Below, piece after piece: positions 16,198 through 25,538 of a stretch of 64,000 bases of DNA. The stretch is from contig JBNJFP010000012.1 of the NCBI GenBank assembly GCA_051746985.1, positions 1-64,000 of the forward strand, in the 5' to 3' direction. The notes under the pieces were generated by a model. That model saw only the letters and a program-made list of their open reading frames with translations. It was not told the DNA's origin and made no database searches. The stretch is from Fodinibius sp051746985 (lineage in GTDB: Bacteria; Bacteroidota; Rhodothermia; Balneolales; Balneolaceae). Position numbers and translations under genes: made by a program. Within the stretch, counting starts at the first letter, position 1; the number at the start of each line of letters is the position of its first letter.

Positions 16198-18021
16198 TTA
16201 TGCTTCAGCGGCAGCTTTTTCTTTATCAAGCTGTCGGTAGATTATCAACTGCTGACCAATATTCATGACGTTGTAAATCAAGTAGTAGAGGCTAAGTCCC
16301 GCCGCAAAATTGTTGAAAATAAACAGTAACATAAACGGAAATATATACTGCAAGGCCTTCATGTTGACCCCGCCGGGCGCACCACCACCACCGCCGCCGG
16401 GACCCATGCCCCCGGTAAGCTTGCTCTGTACCATCATGGCTGCGGTCATCAGCAGTACAAAACCAGCAATTTGATCTCCTAAAAATGGAACACTAAATGG
16501 CAGGCTTAAAATATAATCGGGCGCCGACAGGTCGCTGGCCCATAAGAACTCCTGTTGTCGAATCAGTATGGAGTTTTGGAAAAATCGCCAGAGGGTAATC
16601 AAAATGGGAAGCTGCAACAGATTCGGCAGACAACCACCCAGCGGGTTTACGCCCTCCTCCTTATAAAGCTTCATGGTTGCTTTTTGCTGCTTCTCGGGAT
16701 CATCTTCGTATTTTTCCTTAATCTCCTGCATCTTGGGCTGCAGCTCTTTCATTGCCGCCATACTGCGATAACTCTTCTTGGTAAGCGGATAAAGCACCAA
16801 CTTTATCAGGATTGCAAACAAGATAATAGCCAATCCGTACCCCATATAATTATCTACCAATCCAAAATATGGGATAATAAGATATTCGACGAGCGGATCT
16901 GAAATCCAGCTAAGAAAACTGTAGCCAGTATCCACCATGCCGTAGGCCGTACTCTCATAATCCTGCAGGGCGTAGTACGATAACGGACCCACGTACATGT
17001 GGAAAGACGCATCGCCTTGCTGTGAAATATCGGTGGTTATAAATGAGCGATATCGATGCTCGGTAGTTGAAAGATCTGTTTCTCCACTTTGCTCCCCAAC
17101 CAACAGTGCACTTTGTGTGGTATTGTCGGTCTTCATGATCTGGGCAAAAAACTTCGAGCGCGTTGACACCCAATCTATTGTACCGTTGTAATTCTGGGTA
17201 TTTCGGCCAGCCTCGTCAAGTTTTAGCTGCTCCATTTCTCCACCGGTATAAGCATAAGCCGACATATACATTGCTTCGGTAGTAGCAGGGTCTTTTTCGG
17301 TAAAATTGAGCGGCGACTTCCATCCAAAATCAAATTCATTCCCCACTATGGTTTGATCCAGGCCTTCAAATTCGATATCCAGCGTAATTTCGTGGGAATC
17401 CCCAAAGAGGGTATAGGTGTAAATTAGTCGTTTGTCTTCATCTACATTTAGGGCGTACTGAACTTCGGCAGTACCATCTTCATCGATAGATACCGAATCG
17501 CCGGGCGTTAACTGCTCAAAAACCAGTTCATCGGTTTCCACATTGTAGTTCTCGCTGGTAAGAAACCCCAACGAATAGGCCGACTTGGTGGTATCTTTTA
17601 TCATCTGCACCGGCCTGTTATCCCAAGCTTCGTAATCTTTAAAATAAATTTTTGAGGGTCCACCTCCGACGTTAGTAAACGTAGCATTATAAAGGGGCGA
17701 CTCTACAACAAGCTTGGTGGTGTCTTCCAAACTGGCGTCAGAAAAAATTCCCATATCAGCGCGCTCATCCTCATCTCCGGATAGCCGTTGGGATCTATCT
17801 TCATCGTCCTGGCCCTGCTGGGTGCCCTCCGCCTCGGAAAGATCTTCGTCCTGCTCTTGTACCTGCTGCTGAGAGTCGGCTTGGGCGGCAGCAACACTAT
17901 CTTCTCGTGCCTGCTCTGCCTGGCGCTGTTGCATTTCCTGTTCGGATGGCATGGTGTAATACGACCATGCAACCATCACTAAAAATATTAGAATAAATCC
18001 TGTTATGGTGTTTCTATCCAA
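16198..18021 (-). CDS. yidC: Membrane protein insertase YidC
   Basis: 607 residues. An N-terminal TM anchor (residues about 7-24) is followed by an acidic, Gln-rich linker and the large periplasmic domain of Gram-negative YidC. The conserved core begins at about residue 380 with 'YGLAIILFAILIKLVLYPLT' and 'AMKELQPKMQEIKEKYEDDP', then 'NPLGGCLPNLLQLPILITLW' and closing TMs. It inserts and folds inner-membrane proteins, alone or with SecYEG. Odd point: a glycine-rich run ('GGMGPGGGGGGAPGG') sits in the loop before the last TM. Start chosen at MDRNTITGF, 14 bases after the yidD stop. Confidence 0.96.
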   Translation of the reverse strand: MDRNTITGFILIFLVMVAWSYYTMPSEQEMQQRQAEQAREDSVAAAQADSQQQVQEQDEDLSEAEGTQQGQDDEDRSQRLSGDEDERADMGIFSDASLEDTTKLVVESPLYNATFTNVGGGPSKIYFKDYEAWDNRPVQMIKDTTKSAYSLGFLTSENYNVETDELVFEQLTPGDSVSIDEDGTAEVQYALNVDEDKRLIYTYTLFGDSHEITLDIEFEGLDQTIVGNEFDFGWKSPLNFTEKDPATTEAMYMSAYAYTGGEMEQLKLDEAGRNTQNYNGTIDWVSTRSKFFAQIMKTDNTTQSALLVGEQSGETDLSTTEHRYRSFITTDISQQGDASFHMYVGPLSYYALQDYESTAYGMVDTGYSFLSWISDPLVEYLIIPYFGLVDNYMGYGLAIILFAILIKLVLYPLTKKSYRSMAAMKELQPKMQEIKEKYEDDPEKQQKATMKLYKEEGVNPLGGCLPNLLQLPILITLWRFFQNSILIRQQEFLWASDLSAPDYILSLPFSVPFLGDQIAGFVLLMTAAMMVQSKLTGGMGPGGGGGGAPGGVNMKALQYIFPFMLLFIFNNFAAGLSLYYLIYNVMNIGQQLIIYRQLDKEKAAAEA

Positions 18022-18035
18022 AAGAAATCCTCGGT

Positions 18036-18269
18036 CTAAATTTTTGATTTATTTTTGGGATCCGGCACGGGATCATGTCCCCCTTTGCTCCACGGATGAC
18101 AGCTCCCCACTCTTTTTATCGTAAGCCATAGCCCTTTAAGGGCTCCATGTTTTTGAAACGCCTCGATACTATATTGACTACAGGTGGGATGGTAGCGACA
18201 ACTGCTGGGCATCCACGGGGAAATAATGAGTTGATATAAACGGACAAGTCCGATAAAAAGATATCTCAT
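18036..18269 (-). CDS. yidD: Membrane protein insertion efficiency factor YidD
   Basis: 77 residues with the whole family signature: 'LYQLIISPWMPSSCRYHPTC', 'SQYSIEAFQKHGALKGLW' and 'RVGSCHPWSKGGHDPVP'. Small amphipathic membrane-associated protein that aids YidC-dependent insertion. Its ATG overlaps the rnpA stop by four bases (ATGA), so translation is probably coupled. Confidence 0.95.
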   Translation of the reverse strand: MRYLFIGLVRLYQLIISPWMPSSCRYHPTCSQYSIEAFQKHGALKGLWLTIKRVGSCHPWSKGGHDPVPDPKNKSKI

Positions 18270-18700
18270 GAATGGCCGGGAGAAATAATGGTAGAGAGTT
18301 GGTCTTGCACGCTACATAAGAGGGCGGTCACACTTTCTTCAACTTCGGCATAACCAACATCTATTTTTTTGGCCATCAGTACCCCATGAAATGTCCATTG
18401 GGCTTTTTGTAATGGCATGGTCAAAATGTGTTGGTGTTTCCGATATGCCTCTTTGAGAAGCCGTTTCATTCGATTACGTTTATTGGCTTTACCCAACCTT
18501 TTTTTTACGATAAAACCCATAAGGCAGCCGAAAGATTCTTTATCAACAATCAGATACCGCAAATCAACATTTTTTTTGCGGATTATATGAACATCCCGTT
18601 CAAAAAGACGCTGAAAATTCTTACGACCCCTTAAAATTTTAGCTTTGGGCAAGCTGAAATCATCAGATGCAAAAGTATGATTACTTCGGCCCTTTGTCAT
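18266..18700 (-). CDS. rnpA: Ribonuclease P protein component
   Basis: About 144 residues. The RNR motif region 'GFIVKKRLGKANKRNRMKRL' followed by 'LKEAYRKHQHIL' is diagnostic for the protein subunit that helps RNase P RNA remove tRNA 5' leaders. The N-terminus has an extra ~20 basic residues before 'LPKAKILRGRKNFQRLFE'. A GTG lies one codon upstream of the chosen ATG. The start lies inside the 3' end of rpmH in another frame, giving about 20 bases of overlap. Confidence 0.93.
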   Translation of the reverse strand: MTKGRSNHTFASDDFSLPKAKILRGRKNFQRLFERDVHIIRKKNVDLRYLIVDKESFGCLMGFIVKKRLGKANKRNRMKRLLKEAYRKHQHILTMPLQKAQWTFHGVLMAKKIDVGYAEVEESVTALLCSVQDQLSTIISPGHS

Positions 18701-18836
18701 CACTAATCGTTAAACGGTGACGCCCTTTTTTGCGACGCTTTTTCAATACTTTTCTTCCGTTTTTACTGCTGTTACGCTTACGGAAACCATGCTTCGATTT
18801 ACGTTTTTTACTGCTTGGTTGGTACGTACGTTTCAT
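18681..18836 (-). CDS. rpmH: 50S ribosomal protein L34
   Basis: 51 residues read from the reverse strand: it starts 'MKRTYQPSSKKRKSKHGF', then 'RKRNSSKNGRKVLKKRRKKG' and 'RHRLTISD', which is L34 almost to the letter, with a short extra tail (DDKGPK). Ribosome large-subunit protein. First gene of the rpmH-rnpA-yidD-yidC block; its last 20 bases overlap rnpA. Divergent from secA across 215 bases in which I find no DnaA boxes. Confidence 0.95.
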   Translation of the reverse strand: MKRTYQPSSKKRKSKHGFRKRNSSKNGRKVLKKRRKKGRHRLTISDDKGPK

Positions 18837-19051
18837 CGTTAAGAATTGATTTATGATAATTCGATTCGTAAATAGTCCCCTAAAATAAAAATAAATTTAG
18901 ACAATAAGAACCCTAAATTATCGGTTACATTACATACCGTATCATGGTGTTCAACGCTTAAAGAATTGCCATTGTTAATTAATTTGAACAGGCACCGCGT
19001 AAACTGTAACTTTCACAAATCATAAAAATAGCACGAGACAAGTAATATTCT

Positions 19052-22000
19052 ATGTTCGAGACATTCACCGAAACGGTTGGAGATGTATTAACCTCCATTT
19101 TTGGCACAAAAAGCGATCGCGATCTAAAAAGGATATGGCCCATCGTTGAAGAAGTAAATGAACATTATGAGGGCATGAGCGACCTTTCTGACGAAGAACT
19201 CAAGCAGAAAACAAAAGATTTTCGTCAGCAAATAAATGAAGCTACCAAAGATGTTAAGGAAGAGATCCAAGCGGTTAAGAATACGCTGAACAGCGACGAA
19301 GAACTTTCTGTAATCCGTCGCCGTGAGCTGGCCGAGGAATTGGACGAGTTGGAACAGGAACACACCGACACCATTGAGGATGTTTTAGAAGAAATTTTAC
19401 CGGAAGCTTTTGCCGTAGTTAAAGACACCTGCCGGCGCTTTGTGGGCGAAAAGTGGATGGTCGGCGGCAGTATGACCGAATGGGATATGATTCCCTATGA
19501 CGTGCAAATTGCCGGAGCTATTGCTATGCACCAAGGTAAAATTGCGGAAATGAAAACCGGTGAAGGTAAAACGCTGGCTGCCCTTATGCCTGCCTACCTC
19601 AATGCCTTAAGTGGTCGGGGTGTTCATATTGTCACCGTAAATAACTACCTGGCCAAACGTGATGCCGAATGGAACGAGCCGCTGTTTAACTTTCATGGCC
19701 TGCAAGTTGATTGTGTTGACCTCTACGACCCCAACACCGAACCCCGCCGCAAGGCCTACCGCGCCGATATCACCTATGGTACTAATAATGAGTTTGGATT
19801 TGACTACCTGCGTGATAACATGGTTGTTAATTCTGAACAGCTTGTGCAGCGCGATCACAACTTTGCTATCATTGATGAGATTGACTCCATCCTTATTGAT
19901 GAAGCTCGTACGCCGCTCATCATTTCCGGCCCCGTACCTGAAGATACCCAGTCTGAAAAATATGAAGAACTAAAACCCCGGGTTGAATCACTGGTTAGCG
20001 CACAGAAAAAGCTGGTAGGCGAGCTGGTTAAAGAAGCCCAGGAACATCTCGAAGAAGGAGACCGCCAGCAGGCCGGACTGGCATTGTATAGGGCCCAGCG
20101 CGGATTCCCCAAAAACAAAAAGTTCCGCAAGATGATGCAGATTCCCGAGAACCAAAAACTGGTTCAGGAAACGGAAGCCTTTTATCTGCAGGATAATGCC
20201 CGGCGACTGCCAGAAGTGGACAAAGAGCTCTACTACTCAGTGGATATGAAGATGAATAACATCGAGATGACTGAAAAGGGGCAGGATTTTATTACCAAAG
20301 ATGATGAAGATAACGAGTTCTTCGTTATTCCCGATCTCGGTACCGAAACCACCGACCTCGATGAGGAGATGGATGAGCTCCGTGAAGAAAAAATTAAAGA
20401 AATTGAAGAGAACGACGAGTGGAGCGAGGAATACAAAGAGAAAAAAATTGAAGAAGCCAAACAGGAAGTAGCCCAAGAACGAGAGCAGCGGCTAAACGAG
20501 ATACACCGCCTGTTTGCCGAACGCAGCGATCGTATCCACACGGTAAACCAGCTGCTCAAGGCGTACACACTATTCGAACGAGAAGAGGAATACATCGTTC
20601 AGGATGGCAAAGTTCAAATTGTGGACGAGCATACAGGACGGGTACTTTCGGGACGTCGTTATTCCGACGGACTCCATCAGGCTATTGAGGCCAAAGAAAA
20701 TGTGAGCGTTGAGGCGGCTACCCAAACCTATGCCACCATTACCCTGCAAAACTATTTTCGCATGTACAACAAGCTGTCGGGGATGACTGGTACGGCTGCT
20801 ACAGAGGAAGGCGAATTTAACGAAATTTACGACCTCGATGTGGTCATCATCCCAACAAATGAACCGGTAATCCGGGATGATAAAGAAGACCTCGTATTTC
20901 GTACCAAGCGTGAAAAATATAACGCTGCCATCGAACGTATCCGCGAGTATCACGAATCCAAACAGCCTGTACTTGTAGGTACTACCAGCGTTGATGTATC
21001 TGAAACAATAAGCCGGCTGCTTAAACGCGAGGGAATACCACATAGCGTATTGAACGCCAAGCATCACGCTAAAGAGAGCGAAATTGTAGAAAATGCCGGT
21101 CAGCCGGGTGCCGTTACGGTAGCTACCAACATGGCGGGACGTGGTACCGACATTAAGCTGGCGCCGGGCGTAAAAGAAGCGGGTGGGCTGGCCATTTTGG
21201 GAACTGAGCGTCACGAATCGCGCCGTATTGACCTGCAGCTGCGCGGACGATCGGGACGCCAGGGAGATCCCGGGGAATCGCAGTTTTTTGTTTCTCTTGA
21301 GGATGATCTGATGCAACTTTTTGGATCGGATCGTGTGGCTAACGTTATGGAGCGGCTCAATTTCGATGAAGGAGAACCTATTACGCACTCATGGATTACA
21401 AAATCACTGGAACGTGCCCAGGGCAAGGTAGAGCAGAACAACTTCAGCATCCGTAAAAAGCAGCTGGAATACGATGACGTGCTGAATAATCAGCGTGAGG
21501 TTATTTACAAACGTCGTAAACACGCTCTCGAAGGCGAAGAGCTCCGCAGCGATATTTATGATATGCTTGAAGACCTCGTCCAAAGCGTGGTGGAAGAGCA
21601 CTACCCGCAGGGCGAATTAGATGAACTGCGCGATACCATTCTGCGATTTTTAGCAGTTGATATCCAGCTTGACCGTGAAGAGATGGGACGCATGGGTCCC
21701 GATGTATTAATTGACCACATTATTGAGCGGGCATATGAGGTCTATCGTCAGAAAGAAGAAATGATCTCCAAGCCGCTTTACCAGGTCATAAAGAATATCA
21801 AGGAATCTGACGCCGAAAAGAAGCCTAACAAAGTACAGGTAATTTTTACGGACGGCATTCGCCGCATGCGCGTAGTTGTGGATGTGGAAAAAGCCTATGA
21901 AAACGAGGGTAAAGAAGTAGCACACGCGCTGGAACGAACAGCCGTACTTTCTACCATCGACGGCAAATGGATGGAACATCTTCGTGAACTCGATTCGGTT

Positions 22001-22453
22001 AAGGAAGGGATCGGGCTGCGAGCATATGGACAGAAAGATCCGCTGCTGGAATACAAGCGAGAGGCTTTTGAAATGTTTAAACAGCTGCTGGATGAAATCA
22101 ACCAGGATGCCATTTCACTAATTTGGAAGGCAATTCCCGAAATGCAGGCCGACCAAGATAAAATGAAACAAGCGCCCGAAGAGCGTGCGAAAGTGGATAT
22201 GAATCGCGCCAAAACCCAGCATTCTGATGCCACTAATATGGGCTTTAAGGCCGGTGCCGGAGCACAACAACAAAATGGAGGCCAGCAGAAACGCAGCGAT
22301 CAGAAGCCACAACCTGTTACCGTTGAAGAAGAACCCGGCCGGAATGACTACGTAAAAATTCAAAACATGAACAGTGGCGAAGTCATCGACATCAAATGGA
22401 AAAAGGCCAAGCGTATGATCGACGAAGATGGCTGGGTACTTATCGAAAAATAG
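19052..22453 (+). CDS. secA: Preprotein translocase ATPase SecA
   Basis: 1133 residues, longer than the ~900 of E. coli. Motor motifs are intact: 'AEMKTGEGKTLAALMPAYL' (Walker A), 'NFAIIDEIDSILIDEARTPL' (Walker B/DEAD-like), 'VATNMAGRGTDIKL' and 'GRSGRQGDPGESQFF'. An acidic coiled-coil-like insertion of about 230 residues (roughly 305-535) lies in the first motor domain before 'AYTLFEREEEYIVQDG'. The C-terminus keeps 'GRND' but continues 'YVKIQNMNSGEVIDIKWKK' in place of the CxCGSG zinc tail. Drives export through SecYEG. Monocistronic by position; divergent from rpmH. Confidence 0.97.
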   Translation: MFETFTETVGDVLTSIFGTKSDRDLKRIWPIVEEVNEHYEGMSDLSDEELKQKTKDFRQQINEATKDVKEEIQAVKNTLNSDEELSVIRRRELAEELDELEQEHTDTIEDVLEEILPEAFAVVKDTCRRFVGEKWMVGGSMTEWDMIPYDVQIAGAIAMHQGKIAEMKTGEGKTLAALMPAYLNALSGRGVHIVTVNNYLAKRDAEWNEPLFNFHGLQVDCVDLYDPNTEPRRKAYRADITYGTNNEFGFDYLRDNMVVNSEQLVQRDHNFAIIDEIDSILIDEARTPLIISGPVPEDTQSEKYEELKPRVESLVSAQKKLVGELVKEAQEHLEEGDRQQAGLALYRAQRGFPKNKKFRKMMQIPENQKLVQETEAFYLQDNARRLPEVDKELYYSVDMKMNNIEMTEKGQDFITKDDEDNEFFVIPDLGTETTDLDEEMDELREEKIKEIEENDEWSEEYKEKKIEEAKQEVAQEREQRLNEIHRLFAERSDRIHTVNQLLKAYTLFEREEEYIVQDGKVQIVDEHTGRVLSGRRYSDGLHQAIEAKENVSVEAATQTYATITLQNYFRMYNKLSGMTGTAATEEGEFNEIYDLDVVIIPTNEPVIRDDKEDLVFRTKREKYNAAIERIREYHESKQPVLVGTTSVDVSETISRLLKREGIPHSVLNAKHHAKESEIVENAGQPGAVTVATNMAGRGTDIKLAPGVKEAGGLAILGTERHESRRIDLQLRGRSGRQGDPGESQFFVSLEDDLMQLFGSDRVANVMERLNFDEGEPITHSWITKSLERAQGKVEQNNFSIRKKQLEYDDVLNNQREVIYKRRKHALEGEELRSDIYDMLEDLVQSVVEEHYPQGELDELRDTILRFLAVDIQLDREEMGRMGPDVLIDHIIERAYEVYRQKEEMISKPLYQVIKNIKESDAEKKPNKVQVIFTDGIRRMRVVVDVEKAYENEGKEVAHALERTAVLSTIDGKWMEHLRELDSVKEGIGLRAYGQKDPLLEYKREAFEMFKQLLDEINQDAISLIWKAIPEMQADQDKMKQAPEERAKVDMNRAKTQHSDATNMGFKAGAGAQQQNGGQQKRSDQKPQPVTVEEEPGRNDYVKIQNMNSGEVIDIKWKKAKRMIDEDGWVLIEK

Positions 22454-22504
22454 TTATTTGCCGTGGCGTTCTGCTGGCAAATAATTGCTAATCCATAACA
22501 TGAC

Positions 22505-23263
22505 ATGGAAATATTAGGCATCGACATTGGCAGCTATGGCATAAAAGGATGTGTCGTTGATACCGAAAAAGGAAAAATTATTTCGGAGCGTAAGAGCACG
22601 CCGCCACTTGACGATACAGCTCCCCACAAAATTCTGGCCCAGCTGCATCAAATAGTGCGTAAAGATTTTGCATGGAAGGGTCCCGTGGGATGTGCCTTTC
22701 CCGCGCCCATCCACCGGGGGATTGTACTCTCCGCAAAACGTATTAATGATAACTGGCTTGATACCAACGCCGAACATCTGTTCTCGGAAATAACCGACAA
22801 TGTCGTTTCTGTGATTAACGATACTGATGCCACGGGATTGGCAGAAATGCACTTTGGGGCGGGACAAAATCAGGATGGTGTAACGATTGTCCTTACCGTG
22901 GGAACGGGTATCGGCTCTTCGGTTTTTATGGATGGGAATCTGGTGCCCAATACCGAACTGGGACTCATGGAAATTAGAGGCATCACCGTCGAGGAGCGAG
23001 CTTCCAACAAATCCCGAAAAGAAGAAGGCATCCGAAAGAAAACATGGGCAAAAAGACTGCAGCTGGTGCTTGAACATTTCGAAAAGATCTTCCATCCCAG
23101 CTTGTTTATTTTGGGGGGACAACTGAGTCGTAAAGCTGATAAAACCTTTCCCTTTATTAAAGTAACCACCCCATTTAAGGCTGCCAGCTTCTTAAATGAT
23201 GCCAGTATTGTGGGCGCGGCCATGGTTGCAGCCCACGGTAGAAATAAATATTTCTACCACTGA
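22505..23263 (+). CDS. ppgK: Polyphosphate glucokinase-like ROK protein
   Basis: 252 residues matching PPGK along its length: 'ILGIDIGSYGIKGCVVD', 'WKGPVGCAFPAPIHRGIV', catalytic Asp in 'SVINDTDATGLAEMHFGAG', 'VGTGIGSSVFMDGNLVPNTE', and 'LFILGGQLSRKAD'. PPGK phosphorylates glucose from polyphosphate or ATP. Two deviations: the first phosphate loop has GSYG where GGSG or GGTG is usual, and the 'NTELGH' His is Leu here ('NTELGLMEI'). These may alter activity or donor choice. 51 bases after secA on the same strand. Confidence 0.8.
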   Translation: MEILGIDIGSYGIKGCVVDTEKGKIISERKSTPPLDDTAPHKILAQLHQIVRKDFAWKGPVGCAFPAPIHRGIVLSAKRINDNWLDTNAEHLFSEITDNVVSVINDTDATGLAEMHFGAGQNQDGVTIVLTVGTGIGSSVFMDGNLVPNTELGLMEIRGITVEERASNKSRKEEGIRKKTWAKRLQLVLEHFEKIFHPSLFILGGQLSRKADKTFPFIKVTTPFKAASFLNDASIVGAAMVAAHGRNKYFYH

Positions 23264-23373
23264 TTATTTGTTCTGCGATTACAATAGTTCGTAAAATGAT
23301 ATTGTATTTTTTGCCCCTCACAAAAAACCTTTCTTTATTATCCATCGGCAATTAAATAATCAGAATATTAGCT

Positions 23374-25455
23374 ATGCGATTACTTACAAATCTATTTTTT
23401 GTTCTCCTGTTTATCCCGACTCTTGCATTCGGGCAAACCAACGTTGACACCCTCAGCCTCGAAACCATTTTCTACGATCCTCTTTTGGCTGGCAATCGTC
23501 CGGATTTCACTAATTTTTCTCCGGATATGTCACACATCTACTACCAGGCCAACGATTCCGCAATGAGTGAGGAGGAATTATATAAACGACCCGTTACGGG
23601 TGGAGAGCGACAATCTGTATCTGATAACGTACAACAAAACTATCGCTTGGCGCCTAACGGCGAAAAGCTGTTATATATCGATAAGGATGATATCTGGATT
23701 GCCAATCCCGACTTCACAAATAAACAGCAACTTATTGATTCAAAATCATCCGAATATGGTGCCCGTTGGAGCCACGACAGCAAGCGCATAGCGTTTGTAC
23801 AGGATAAAAATGTGTGGACCATCAATATCGAAACCTCAAAGCTGACCCAGATCACCAATATCACAGAAGAGGAGATCGGTTACAATGTTGTGGGATGGGC
23901 CGGAGATGACAAGCTCATTCTCTCCCAAAATGATACTTCAGATTATGAAGAATATTACTTTCCCGAGTATGCTGACAAATATGTAAAACCTGGTGCCATA
24001 CGCCGGGGTATTTCGAATAGAGTTATTTCTGTAGTTGATTTAGAAAGTAAAGAAGTGGACTCCTTGCTTGAGAAAAAAGGATATGTTGATACCGATATTA
24101 GCTCCGATGGGAAATATGTAGCCGCCGACCTGACCGGTCCGGACATGAAAAAACGTGATATCAAGGTTTTTGACCTTGACTCCTATGAACACACTACGGT
24201 TTTTAAGGATTCGACTGACGGATGGCTTTCCAATACTGATATTGCATTCGCGCCATCCGGTAACAAGCTGATGATTATGTCTGAAACAGACGGATGGAAT
24301 CATATTTATACCACGGATCCTGATGGCAAAAATCTCGAACAGCATACGCAGGGAGAATTTGAAGTACCTTGGGCCGAATGGCTTGATGAAGAATCTGTCA
24401 TCTATGCTTCAACCGAAGCCGATCCTGGTGAACGTCACATCTACCGTACAAATATCCAAAGCAATGAAACCGAAAAACTGACAAGCGAAACAGGCTATCG
24501 CCAGAATTTTGAGCTAAGTGATGATAAAAAACACTTGGCCTACGAATACACTTATTTTAACGAGCCCTTCGAGCTTTATGCTCTCAATTTAGAAGATAAT
24601 AGCGAAGAACAGCGACTTACAAAAACCATCCCCGACCAATTTAACAGCTTAGACTGGCAAAAAGAAGATTACGTCCGCTTTACCAGCCGGGATGGCGAAA
24701 CCGAGCTTTCGATGTCGGTGCTGGAACCCCTCAACAAGACCGAAAACTCTGAGCACCCTGTTGTAGTATTTGTCCACGGCGCCGGCTCGCTGCAAAATGT
24801 GTATAAGGGATGGTCGAACAATTATTACCGCGAATATATGTTCCACCAGTACTTGACAGCCAAAGGCTATTATGTGATCGAGGTGGACTACCGCCACAGC
24901 ACGGGCTATGGACGCGAATTTCGCGAAGACGTTACCGACTGGATGGGCAAATACGAAACACAAGATATTGTTGACGGCATCGATTATCTGGCCGAAAACT
25001 ATTCGCAGGCAGACACTTCAAATGTAGGAATTTATGGTGGCAGCTACGGTGGCTTTATGGCACTGTACGCCACCAGCGTAGCCCCCGATTATTTTGACGC
25101 CGCGGCGGCCCTTCGAGCCGTAACCAACTGGGAAAACTACTATCACACCAACCCTTGGTACACCCAGCCCCGACTGGGTACCCCCGAGGCCGACTCAACC
25201 AACTATGCCCGCAGTTCGCCCATCACCTATGTGGATGATCTCGAAGACCCTGTACTTATCCTGCATGGACTAACCGATAACAATGTAGGCTTTCAGGATG
25301 CGGCCCAGTATATCGAAGAACTGATTCAAACCGGCGGCAAAGAATTTGATATGATGATGTATCCCACTGAACGCCATAGTTTTCAGGACCCCGATGCCTG
25401 GCATGATGAATACCAGCGTATTTTTGACTTTTTTGAGAAAGAGCTTCGAAATTAG
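23374..25455 (+). CDS. S9 family prolyl oligopeptidase/dipeptidyl peptidase-like protein, secreted
   Basis: 693 residues. Signal peptide 'NLFFVLLFIPTLAFG' (cleavage about residue 20), a beta-propeller of repeated 'SPDMSHIYY', 'RWSHDSKRIAF'-type blades, then an alpha/beta-hydrolase domain from about residue 450. Catalytic triad: Ser557 in 'GIYGGSYGGFMALY', Asp635 in 'HGLTDNNVGF', His668 in 'ERHSFQDP'. Likely a periplasmic peptidase for short peptides. Confidence 0.93.
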   Translation: MRLLTNLFFVLLFIPTLAFGQTNVDTLSLETIFYDPLLAGNRPDFTNFSPDMSHIYYQANDSAMSEEELYKRPVTGGERQSVSDNVQQNYRLAPNGEKLLYIDKDDIWIANPDFTNKQQLIDSKSSEYGARWSHDSKRIAFVQDKNVWTINIETSKLTQITNITEEEIGYNVVGWAGDDKLILSQNDTSDYEEYYFPEYADKYVKPGAIRRGISNRVISVVDLESKEVDSLLEKKGYVDTDISSDGKYVAADLTGPDMKKRDIKVFDLDSYEHTTVFKDSTDGWLSNTDIAFAPSGNKLMIMSETDGWNHIYTTDPDGKNLEQHTQGEFEVPWAEWLDEESVIYASTEADPGERHIYRTNIQSNETEKLTSETGYRQNFELSDDKKHLAYEYTYFNEPFELYALNLEDNSEEQRLTKTIPDQFNSLDWQKEDYVRFTSRDGETELSMSVLEPLNKTENSEHPVVVFVHGAGSLQNVYKGWSNNYYREYMFHQYLTAKGYYVIEVDYRHSTGYGREFREDVTDWMGKYETQDIVDGIDYLAENYSQADTSNVGIYGGSYGGFMALYATSVAPDYFDAAAALRAVTNWENYYHTNPWYTQPRLGTPEADSTNYARSSPITYVDDLEDPVLILHGLTDNNVGFQDAAQYIEELIQTGGKEFDMMMYPTERHSFQDPDAWHDEYQRIFDFFEKELRN

Positions 25456-25538
25456 ATCCCTTAATTTCCAGGAAACAAATACGGAACAAAACAGTTGTAC
25501 TCACTCACATTACGACTGGTGAATAAAGCGCGATTTGC

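Noticed and set aside
18837..19051. Possible replication origin beside rpmH
   Set aside because: No dnaA gene and no TTATCCACA-like boxes were found in this gap; it looks like an ordinary divergent promoter region.
20570..21388. 272-codon frame on the minus strand inside secA
   Set aside because: It is antisense to the conserved SecA motor domain, and its translation shows no family features.
22514..23122. 202-codon minus-strand frame inside the ppgK gene
   Set aside because: Shadow of a clearly recognised gene; no motif or start signal.
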